64,000 bases of DNA from NCBI GenBank assembly GCA_029976005.1, contig JARKOQ010000005.1, positions 1-64,000 of the forward strand, written 5' to 3'. A program made the translations under genes and the position numbers. The notes beneath the pieces are model-generated. The model made no database searches, was not told where the DNA came from, and worked only from the letters and a program-made list of their open reading frames with translations. This DNA is from Aggregatilineales bacterium. GTDB taxonomy: Bacteria; Chloroflexota; Anaerolineae; Aggregatilineales; Ch27. Shown here in pieces: positions 46,656-56,399 of the stretch; the first letter of the stretch is position 1, and the number at the start of each line of letters is the position of its first letter.

Positions 46656-49367
46656 TCAGACGGCGGCCGGGAGGCTTTCGCCCGTCCGATCCTGGTAGTC
46701 CGCCAGGGCCGCGAACGCGGCGGCCCGAACCTGATCGCTGCTGTCGCCGAGGGAGCGATACAGGTGCGGTAGCGCGCGCACGTAGGCCAGGTAGCCCAGC
46801 GTCCGGGCGGACGCGATCCGGTAGGCCTGATCCCCTGCGGAGAGCATTTTCACGAGCAAATCCGGGTTGTAGGGGTCTTCAACCCCGGTCGCATCGCCAT
46901 TTTCCGCATCAAGCGGGGCGGGCGGCGGAAGTTTGGCATTCTCGACGGCCCAGTCGACGACCCAGGCCAGATCGCGCACGGCGGGATGGGCGGCGACCAC
47001 CACGTCGGCCCGGCGCTGCGCCCTGGCGAAGGCCTGCTCGGCCGCGCTGCGGACGTACCACTGGCTGTCTTCCAGCAAGGCGCGATACAGATCGGTCAGC
47101 GCCCAGGGCGCGCCGAGGCGGGCCAGTCCGAACACCGCCGCGCGGCGAACCATCATGTCCTCGGACGTGATGGCGGTGTGCAGAATCTGGTGACCGTCGC
47201 CGGGGATGGCGGCCAGCGCCTCGGAGACGGCCTGCCGCAGGCTTTCTTCCCCATGCAGCAGCCCATCCACCATGACTTCCAGGGCTTTCTCCGATCCAAT
47301 GGCCCCCAGGGCCAGCCCTGCGGCAAGCTGAACGTCCAGCACGTCGTCTTCCAGCATCGGGCGCAGGTCTTTGATGGCGTCCGTCTCACCCAACGCGCCC
47401 AGGCCGATACACCCCAACAGGCGAACCTGGGTATCGGCGGAACGCAATGCCTGCCGGAGGATGAACAGGACGCTCTTGTCCCGGCTGGCGACCAGCGCGG
47501 CCATGGCCCGTTCGCGCAGGATGGGGAACTGGGTTGGGGCGATCAGTGCTGCCGCCAGCCGCTTGAAGACCTCGCCGCGCCAGGGGACGTTGGTGGGCGC
47601 ATATGGCAGCCAGTGGGTCAGATCGAACAGGTTGCTGAAGAGCAGATCGGGCGACTGTGAAAGCCTGCTGACGACGGCTTTGTTGGCGATTTCGGTCGGC
47701 GCCATGGCGACGGCGAAGGGGATGCAGTCCTTCCAGGCCGGATCGGCGACGATGGTCTCGATGGGAGTTGGGCTGTCCACGCCGACGATCGTGGTGCTGG
47801 CCAGGAATGCGCGCAGCAGGGGATGGACGAAGTCGTAGCGTTCGCCAATACGGCTGACCATCAGCCCTGACGAAACGGTCAAGGTCTTGACGAAACGGTC
47901 GACATCGATGGCAAAGCTTTCCTTGGCGCGGTTGCCTTGGCTCTCCACCCGGCGCATCGCGTTCTCAACATGGGCCTGAATCTGGGCTACGTCGAGCGCA
48001 CCCTCGGTCTGGATGCGGGCCGCAAGCTGGGCGATGGTGTAGAGCGCTTCCTCCGCCAGGGTCTCGTTGCTCTCGATTTCCTTCATCCGGAAGCGCGTAG
48101 CGATGAAGTCATTGAACCATTCCAATGGGCCCGGAGTGCGGCTGTCATCCGCGAAGGCGATCATCAGCCGCAGCAGCAGATTCAGCGGAGTCAGACCCCG
48201 GTTATCGGTCGCGGCGAGTCGCATGGCGCGCTCCGAGGGCGGCTCGACCAGGTTACGCTTCGAGCCGGCGAAGCGCGGCCAGATTCCAGCCCATGCCTCG
48301 GCCAGATCACGGGCCATCGTGTCGGTCCACGGACGGATGAAGAGTGGGGTGAGACCAAGCTGGAGCAGCGGATAGTAGCCCGTGGCCGGACCGGCAACGA
48401 TGACGGTGCAGTGGGGGTAGGTTTCCATGAAGCGGCGCAGCCAGGCCAGTTTGGAGGCCTGCTCGCGCGCGGGCAACTCGTCCAATCCATCCAGCAGCAC
48501 CAGCGCCTGACCACTGTTCAAGCGGTTGTAGACATAGCGCGGCACGGTCAGGGCCGTGATCCGGCGCACGTTGTGTTGGATGGCGCGCACCAGGGGTTCG
48601 GCGGGGTCGATGGCCTTAGGCGTTTCCGGGTCGATGGTGACGTCGCCCAAATGGACGAGGATCGGCATCAGACGGTGGAAATCGACGCGGGGCAGCGCCT
48701 TTTCTTCTTCGCCCAGCGCCTCGGCGGCCTGTTCCTGAGCGCGGGCAATCTGGGCCAGGGCGCGCGCCTGGATTTCGGCGCGGGCCTTGGCGCGGAGATC
48801 GCGTTCCTGCTCGGAAAGCTGGGCCTCTTCCTGATCGATCGCCTGCTGGACGGTGTCCGCGACCTCCTGGAACTCGATTTCGCCCAAAGCCCACAGCGCG
48901 ATGGTGGCCAGCGCCGTACTGCGCCCGCTGCCGGGCAGGCCAAGCAGGGCCAGACGCTGTTCGCCGACGCCCAGGTCCTTGACACCAATACTCTTGACGT
49001 TGTAGGGGGCAAAACAGGCCGGAAACTCGTGGATTTCGGGCACGACGTGGAAAACATCCTGCATGAGGCGCTCGCCGGTGGTGTCGTAGGTTTCGACGCC
49101 GATGACGAAACGTGGTTCGACGACGACTTCGGTCAGGTTGAGCCGGTTGCCAAACAGGTGGTACTGCTGGCTGTAGCGCAGCATGTCGATCTGATAGCGC
49201 GCGTCGGCGGTTCGTGTGGCGAACCGGCGGGCGCTTTCGGCTCGCTGGGAGGCTTCGCGGCGCATCCGGGACAGCCAGTTTCGCAGGCGGTAGAGGATGA
49301 AGCCCAGGATGCTTGCGCTGGCAAACCCGGCGATATAAGAGACGGGATCAAAACGAAATTCGGACAT
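46656..49367 (-). CDS. Membrane-anchored NACHT-type NTPase with C-terminal HEAT repeats
   Basis: N-terminal TM YIAGFASASILGFILYRL; Walker A LALLGLPGSGRSTALATIALWAL; NACHT-like Walker B ALVLLDGLDELP; C-terminal HEAT units VRLLGCIGLGALGETDAIKDLRPMLEDD, VRRAAVFGLARLGAPWALTDLYRALLEDS. Confidence 0.85.
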   Translation of the reverse strand: MSEFRFDPVSYIAGFASASILGFILYRLRNWLSRMRREASQRAESARRFATRTADARYQIDMLRYSQQYHLFGNRLNLTEVVVEPRFVIGVETYDTTGERLMQDVFHVVPEIHEFPACFAPYNVKSIGVKDLGVGEQRLALLGLPGSGRSTALATIALWALGEIEFQEVADTVQQAIDQEEAQLSEQERDLRAKARAEIQARALAQIARAQEQAAEALGEEEKALPRVDFHRLMPILVHLGDVTIDPETPKAIDPAEPLVRAIQHNVRRITALTVPRYVYNRLNSGQALVLLDGLDELPAREQASKLAWLRRFMETYPHCTVIVAGPATGYYPLLQLGLTPLFIRPWTDTMARDLAEAWAGIWPRFAGSKRNLVEPPSERAMRLAATDNRGLTPLNLLLRLMIAFADDSRTPGPLEWFNDFIATRFRMKEIESNETLAEEALYTIAQLAARIQTEGALDVAQIQAHVENAMRRVESQGNRAKESFAIDVDRFVKTLTVSSGLMVSRIGERYDFVHPLLRAFLASTTIVGVDSPTPIETIVADPAWKDCIPFAVAMAPTEIANKAVVSRLSQSPDLLFSNLFDLTHWLPYAPTNVPWRGEVFKRLAAALIAPTQFPILRERAMAALVASRDKSVLFILRQALRSADTQVRLLGCIGLGALGETDAIKDLRPMLEDDVLDVQLAAGLALGAIGSEKALEVMVDGLLHGEESLRQAVSEALAAIPGDGHQILHTAITSEDMMVRRAAVFGLARLGAPWALTDLYRALLEDSQWYVRSAAEQAFARAQRRADVVVAAHPAVRDLAWVVDWAVENAKLPPPAPLDAENGDATGVEDPYNPDLLVKMLSAGDQAYRIASARTLGYLAYVRALPHLYRSLGDSSDQVRAAAFAALADYQDRTGESLPAAV

Positions 49368-49383
49368 AGACGCCGTCCTGTGT

Positions 49384-50085
49384 TCAGGAAAGAACCAGAA
49401 TGCGACCGCAGTTCACACAGTAGACCAGGCCGCGTCCCAACTTGACCTGCTGGACGATGGTCGAGGTCTGAGTCGATCCACAGGCTTTGCAGAGATTGTC
49501 GATGAGTGGGGCAACGACGTAACCCCGTTTACCGGGCAGCAGTCGCCGGTAGGTCGCCAGACTTTCGGCTTCTACCCCCTGCGAGGCGGCTGCGCGCTGT
49601 TCCTGCAGGCCGGCCAGGATGTGCTCCAATACTTCCCGCTGGCGCCGGTATTCCGCCTGGGAGGCTTCCCATTCAGCCTGCGTCTGATCGAGGCGTCTGG
49701 CGGCTTCTTCACAGGCCGCCTGGCTGGCTTCGATCTCCACCATGACATCGAGAAGCTGGTCTTCCAGATTGGCGCGCCGCCGCTTGAGCGAGGCGGTTTC
49801 TTCCTGCAAGTCTTGAAGCTCTTTGGGATTTCTGACGCTGCCCCCGTACAGGCGTTGTTCCGCCTCGGCCAGCCTGGAGCTCAGCCCTTTGATCTGAAGC
49901 TCCAGATCGCTGGCCTGGCGCTGCCACGGGGCGAGTCTGGCCTTTGCCTGCTGGAGCGCGGCGGCCGCGGCTTCAGGCGCGCTCCGGTCTCCGATCCGGG
50001 CCTGGACGTCCGCCAGTTGAGATCGATGCTCGTTGATGGCCAGATCGACCGTCTGGAGCTGAAGAAGTGCTTGGGCTTGATTCAT
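49384..50085 (-). CDS. Coiled-coil protein with C-terminal C4 zinc ribbon
   Basis: Long coiled-coil plus CKACGSTQTSTIVQQVKLGRGLVYCVNCGRIL. Confidence 0.88.
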   Translation of the reverse strand: MNQAQALLQLQTVDLAINEHRSQLADVQARIGDRSAPEAAAAALQQAKARLAPWQRQASDLELQIKGLSSRLAEAEQRLYGGSVRNPKELQDLQEETASLKRRRANLEDQLLDVMVEIEASQAACEEAARRLDQTQAEWEASQAEYRRQREVLEHILAGLQEQRAAASQGVEAESLATYRRLLPGKRGYVVAPLIDNLCKACGSTQTSTIVQQVKLGRGLVYCVNCGRILVLS

Positions 50086-50197
50086 AAGCTGGTATCCGAA
50101 AGCCGTGTAACGATGTACAATGGCGAAGGCACCGTCTGGCTGGCATTATACACGGGCCGGAATCGCGCGGCAAACCAGAGGCTGAAGAGGACGGCGT

Positions 50198-51841
50198 ATG
50201 CAAAGCCTGAAGACGACTCACATCTCCTCGGCGGAATGGCGCTGGGTATTTGTGATCGGAGGAATACTGGCGGCGCTGACACTGGTGCCCTATGCGTGGG
50301 CGCTGGCGGCGAATGCAGGCTCGGCCGATTGGCAGTTCATGGGGATTCTGGCGAATCCGCAGGACGGCGCGAGTTACCTGGCTAAGATCGGCCAGGGGAT
50401 GCGCGGCGCATGGCTGCTGCACTTCGCCCATACCCCGGAGCCGCATACGGGTGCGGCCATCCAGCTCTTTTACCTGATGCTGGGCCATCTGGCGCGCCTG
50501 ATTGGGGTCTCCAATCTGGTTATCTTCCACCTGGCGCGCGTGCTGGCGACGCTGTTCATGTTCAGCGCGTTGTACCAGTTCGGGGCGACAGTGTGGACGC
50601 GCCTGCGCCCACGCCGGATGTTCTTCGCGCTGATCGCGCTGGGTTCCGGCCTGGGCTGGCTGGTACTGCTGGCGAATTCCGCCCTGAAGGATGTGCCTGA
50701 TTTCACCGTGCCGGAGGCCTACCCGTTTTACAGCGCCTACGCCAATCCGCATTTTCCCCTGACTATCGGCTGTCTGGCACTGATTGCGGGCATCTACCTG
50801 GGCGTCTTTCGAATCGACAACGACAGCGAGCCTTCGGCGGTCAACGGCGGGTTGGGCGTGCTGCTTCTTACGCTGGTTGTTGCCTTCGTGCTGCCTCAGG
50901 CGCTGATCCCGTTTGGCGGCACGCTGGCGGCTTACGTCTTGCTGCGGGGAATCCGCAGACGTGCCATCTCCGCGTCGGATTTGCGCTGGACCGCCATGTA
51001 CTTCCTGCCAGCGGCATTGATGGGCCTCTACTACTACGTCGTGCTGCACTACAACCCGATCATGGATCGAATCTGGAACGGGCAGGTCGCGGCGGAGAGC
51101 GCCTCACCGCTGCTGGTCCTGACCGGCTACGGGCTGCTGCTCCTGGTGGCGATTCCAGGGCTGGTTCGCGCCTTCATGCGTTTTGAGGCCGATGGCGACC
51201 AGCTCATGCTGATCTGGTTCGTGGTCAACCTGCTGCTGGTTTTTCTGCCCTTCAACCAGCAGCGGCGGTTGATGATTGGTCTGATCATCCCCATTACGTT
51301 CTTTGCGGTGCGGTCGCTGGAAGATTTCTGGCTGAACCGGATTCCGCAGCGGACGCGCGGTCTGGCGCAGGTTCTTCTGATCGTGCTCGTGGCTCCCAGC
51401 AATGTGCTGGCCCTGGGTATTCCCCTGTTCGGTCTGGTCAATCCTGAGGCCGGGCTGAGCCAGCGCCTGATGGTCGAGCGCGGTTACTGGGAGGCCATGA
51501 ACTGGCTGGCGGATAACGGCAAGCCGGACGACGTGGTTCTCGCCGGGCCTAACATTGGCCTGTGGATTCCGGCCTGGAGCAGCAAGCGGGTGGTCTACGG
51601 CCACCCCTGGGAGACACTGGACGCGGATGTCAAGCGCGCCCAGGTGCAGGCCTGGTATTCCGGCGAGAACTGCGATGATCTGCTGGCGCGGTACCACGTG
51701 CGCTACGTCGTGCTTGGCCCGCAGGAGCGGGCGCTGGGCGATGGACTGCCCGGCAGCGACCGGTGTTACGCCGATCTGGCCGCCAGCAGCAGTCGCGTGC
51801 TTGAATTCACGGACGTGTCCCTCTTCGAACTGACCAACTAG
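50198..51841 (+). CDS. Multi-pass membrane protein (glycosyltransferase-like)
   Basis: 547 aa with about 10 hydrophobic segments and a C-terminal soluble domain; family not recognised. Confidence 0.6.
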   Translation: MQSLKTTHISSAEWRWVFVIGGILAALTLVPYAWALAANAGSADWQFMGILANPQDGASYLAKIGQGMRGAWLLHFAHTPEPHTGAAIQLFYLMLGHLARLIGVSNLVIFHLARVLATLFMFSALYQFGATVWTRLRPRRMFFALIALGSGLGWLVLLANSALKDVPDFTVPEAYPFYSAYANPHFPLTIGCLALIAGIYLGVFRIDNDSEPSAVNGGLGVLLLTLVVAFVLPQALIPFGGTLAAYVLLRGIRRRAISASDLRWTAMYFLPAALMGLYYYVVLHYNPIMDRIWNGQVAAESASPLLVLTGYGLLLLVAIPGLVRAFMRFEADGDQLMLIWFVVNLLLVFLPFNQQRRLMIGLIIPITFFAVRSLEDFWLNRIPQRTRGLAQVLLIVLVAPSNVLALGIPLFGLVNPEAGLSQRLMVERGYWEAMNWLADNGKPDDVVLAGPNIGLWIPAWSSKRVVYGHPWETLDADVKRAQVQAWYSGENCDDLLARYHVRYVVLGPQERALGDGLPGSDRCYADLAASSSRVLEFTDVSLFELTN

Positions 51842-51852
51842 AGGAGGGGCGG

Positions 51853-53754
51853 ATGGACCGGCCCTGGCTGCGCTGGACTCCCTTTGCCTTGCTGGGCGGC
51901 GTTCTGCTGGCCTGGCTATGGCCGCTGCTGGCCGGCGAGACGCTGTTCTGGGGCCTGCCCACCCTGCAATTCTATCCCTGGCGCGCCTATGCGTTCGATC
52001 AGCTCCGGGCGGGCCAGCTTCCCCTGTGGAACCCCTACAATGGCGGCGGTGCTCCGCTGCTGGCCAACTACCAAACGGCCGTCTTCTATCCTCCGAACTG
52101 GCTGCATCTTGTCCTGCCGCACGTCACCGCCATGAACCTCCTGGCCGTCGGGCACGTGATCTGGGCCGCGGTGGGGATGTGGTTCTTTGCGGGGGCATGG
52201 AAGCTGCCGCCGCTGGGCCGCGGAATCGGCATGCTGGCCTATGGGTTGGGCGGATATCTGGTGGCGCGCCTGGGGTCGTTTCCCACGGCGGCGGCGACCG
52301 CCTGGTTCCCCTGGATGATGTGGGCCTGTCACCGGGTTGTCATGGAGAAGCAAGCTTCCAGCGTGGCATGGCTGGCGCTCGCGACCGGCCTGCTGCTGCT
52401 GGCCGGACATGCCCAGACCGCGTTCTACGTCCTCCTGGCAAGTGGCGCGTACGTGCTCTGGCTGAGCGGCACGCATCATGGTTGGCGCGCGCGGTTCCGG
52501 GTGTGGGCATGGGCGGCCGGGGCGGTCGCCCTGGGGGTGGGGCTGGCGGCGATCCAGCTCGTCCCCACGGCGCAACTGCTGGCCGTGTCCGATCGGGCAT
52601 CGGGACTGGATTACGACTGGACGACGAACTTCAGCTACTCGATTGCGCGCGCCATGACGCTGGCGGCCCCCAATATCTACGGCACGCCGGCGGACGGTTC
52701 CTATGTCACGGAAGGCGCATATTTCGAAGATGCCGCGTACATCGGCCTGCTGCCGCTGGTCGCCGCCTTGTTCGCGGTGATCGGCTGGGTGCGGGCACGC
52801 CGGGGGAAACAGCCGGACGCTCCGGCGGCGCTGCGTGGAGTCCCGTTCTGGGTGGGCATGGCGATCGTCGCCTTTCTGATCGCGCTGGGCAAAAATGGGC
52901 CGGTGTTTCCGCTGCTCTACCGGTTCGTGCCGACCTTCAAGGATTTCCAGGGGCCGGTGCGCTGGCTGATTTTGAGCGTGTTTGGCCTGAGCATCCTGGC
53001 CGGGATCGGTGTGAGCCATGCCTGGAACAAAGGACGATGGACGATTTTCTGGAGCCGGTTGATCGCGGCGGGCGGGCTGGGGATGGCGGCGGTGGCGGCC
53101 CTCGTCGCGCCCCGGTTGCTGCCGGATGACATCCCGGCCCTCCAGGCGATGGTGAGTGGCTTCGTCTCGCTTGGCCTGTGGCTGAGCGGCTGCGCGATCC
53201 TGACGCTGCTCATGCCGGAAGCGGGCGGCCGGTGGCGGTCCGTCTGGCAGGTGCTGGTTCTCGTCTTCGTGGCTGCCGATTTGTTCTGGGCTTCTCGCGG
53301 GCTGAATCCGACCGTCCCGGCCGAGTTCTTCGAGCCGCGCCCGGCCAGCCAGACAGACGAGCTCTTGTACCTGCCGGAAGCCTACGAGGAGCGCCTGAAG
53401 TTCGAGACCTATTTCCTCATGGATGACTACCGGGTCGCGGCGGCGCGCTGGCGCGATCTGCGTGACAGCCTGCTGCCGAACCTGAACATGATCGACGGCG
53501 TGCGCCTGTTCAACAACTTCGACCCGATCGTGACGGAACGCTATGCGCATGCGGTCGGGGAACTGGAAGCGCGCTTCTCCGAGGCCGATCGGGTGGTTGT
53601 GCTCGAAGATGTGCCGGTCGATGTGTCGGAGGAGCCTTTTGGAGCGGACGCGGTCGCGGTGGGGGCGGGTATTTCCCTGGTCGCGCTGCTCCTATGGGGA
53701 GGACTGTGGGTAGGACGTTTGGCCCGTTCGCGCGCCAGCGATAAGCGCGTATAA
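51853..53754 (+). CDS. YfhO-like multi-pass membrane protein
   Basis: 633 aa; LPLWNPYNGGGAPLLANYQTAVFYPPNWL typical of the family. Confidence 0.7.
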   Translation: MDRPWLRWTPFALLGGVLLAWLWPLLAGETLFWGLPTLQFYPWRAYAFDQLRAGQLPLWNPYNGGGAPLLANYQTAVFYPPNWLHLVLPHVTAMNLLAVGHVIWAAVGMWFFAGAWKLPPLGRGIGMLAYGLGGYLVARLGSFPTAAATAWFPWMMWACHRVVMEKQASSVAWLALATGLLLLAGHAQTAFYVLLASGAYVLWLSGTHHGWRARFRVWAWAAGAVALGVGLAAIQLVPTAQLLAVSDRASGLDYDWTTNFSYSIARAMTLAAPNIYGTPADGSYVTEGAYFEDAAYIGLLPLVAALFAVIGWVRARRGKQPDAPAALRGVPFWVGMAIVAFLIALGKNGPVFPLLYRFVPTFKDFQGPVRWLILSVFGLSILAGIGVSHAWNKGRWTIFWSRLIAAGGLGMAAVAALVAPRLLPDDIPALQAMVSGFVSLGLWLSGCAILTLLMPEAGGRWRSVWQVLVLVFVAADLFWASRGLNPTVPAEFFEPRPASQTDELLYLPEAYEERLKFETYFLMDDYRVAAARWRDLRDSLLPNLNMIDGVRLFNNFDPIVTERYAHAVGELEARFSEADRVVVLEDVPVDVSEEPFGADAVAVGAGISLVALLLWGGLWVGRLARSRASDKRV

Positions 53755-53790
53755 TAGTTGTGGATTCGTGGATGAAATCTAGAGGCTAAC

Positions 53791-55221
<1,431 letters not shown>

Positions 55222-55225
55222 GCCC

Positions 55226-56332
55226 CTAACCGCTGGCGATCGCAAACAGCAGCGAGATGATCCACAGCGTGCTGTAACGCAGCGCGCGAGCCTGATGGCG
55301 CCAGGCGGCGTAGAGCACGAGTCCGATCACCAATCCGACGATGAAGCGCAGCATCCCCAGTGGCTCGCGCCAGGTGCTGAACGGCACGAAGGGGATGACG
55401 GCCGCATTGGCGAGCAGCAGGAAGATGTAGGGATGTCTCTGGCCGTGCAGGAACGCCTCGATCCCCTGCCAGAGGCTCCACAGCGTCGGCAGGATCACCC
55501 CAGGTATGAGTAGCGCCCCCAAAATGATGAAGACGCTCAGGCTGCCTTCGGTGAGAATCCGGACGAAGCCCATGAATGGGATCAGCTCGAAGGGGGTGGC
55601 CATCGCGCCGCCGGAGCCGATGCCAGGGCTGCCGAACTGGAGAGCGAGCGCGATCTGCCACAACGCGAATGGGAGCGCGGCAATCGCCCCCAACAGCACG
55701 CCAGTGCCCCAGCGTCGCTGGGTGAACAGATAGACGACGTAGCCCGCCGCAAAGAGGAGGGTTGTCTCCCTGGTCAGTGCGGCCAGGGCGAGGGCGATTG
55801 CGGCCGCCCATATCCGACCGCGTCTTTCGGCGTCGATAGCGAGCAGCACCAGCGCGTAGGCAAGCGGTTCGGCCAGACTCAGCCGGACGGCCATGAAGAC
55901 CCCGGCAAAGAGGCCGTAAGTCAGCGCGTACCAGGGCGAGATGCCCTCCCGCGCCAGCAGACGCTCCACGAGAAGCGTGCCCCCGGCCAGACTGACCAGG
56001 TTGATCAGCACAAGCGCCCAGGGGATGAGCGCGAGCTGCCCCAGCGCCAGCAGACGGGCCAGGACCGGCAGCAGGATGCGCTGGTAGCGGTACGCGGGGA
56101 CGTCGATCAGCGCCGCCGCGCCGGATGGATCGACGGCGATGAAATACGTGAACTGACCGTCGTAGCCCTCCGTGCCGGCGGGGTCACCTTCGGTGAAGCG
56201 CGTCCCAAGAGTGACGAAGACCCGCGCATCGGCTCCATTGAGAAGGAAAACGGCGATCAGGTAGACCAGACTCAGCAGCAGAACGATGTGCCAGGGCCGG
56301 ATCGCGAGTCGGGGTTGGGTCTGAGAGGGCAT
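55226..56332 (-). CDS. Multi-pass membrane protein (glycopolymer/GT-C-like)
   Basis: 368 aa with TM segments and EGDPAGTEGYDGQFTYFIAVDP and YRYQRILLPVLARLLALG near the N-terminus. Confidence 0.6.
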   Translation of the reverse strand: MPSQTQPRLAIRPWHIVLLLSLVYLIAVFLLNGADARVFVTLGTRFTEGDPAGTEGYDGQFTYFIAVDPSGAAALIDVPAYRYQRILLPVLARLLALGQLALIPWALVLINLVSLAGGTLLVERLLAREGISPWYALTYGLFAGVFMAVRLSLAEPLAYALVLLAIDAERRGRIWAAAIALALAALTRETTLLFAAGYVVYLFTQRRWGTGVLLGAIAALPFALWQIALALQFGSPGIGSGGAMATPFELIPFMGFVRILTEGSLSVFIILGALLIPGVILPTLWSLWQGIEAFLHGQRHPYIFLLLANAAVIPFVPFSTWREPLGMLRFIVGLVIGLVLYAAWRHQARALRYSTLWIISLLFAIASG

Positions 56333-56399
56333 GGCTGACCTGTGGAACGCTGGCTCAGGGTGTGTTTATCCGACCTGATTGTAGTATCATGATGACGTT

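Noticed and set aside
47937-49445. 502-aa plus-strand ORF
   Set aside because: Antisense to the NACHT-HEAT gene; no motifs, shadow frame.
46656-50085. Calling the NACHT-HEAT locus an anti-phage defence island
   Set aside because: No other defence genes, integrase or mobile element nearby; neighbourhood is chromosomal housekeeping, so defence is only a hypothesis.
51916-53550. 544-aa minus-strand ORF
   Set aside because: Antisense to the YfhO-like gene; His/Arg/Gln-rich low-complexity composition.
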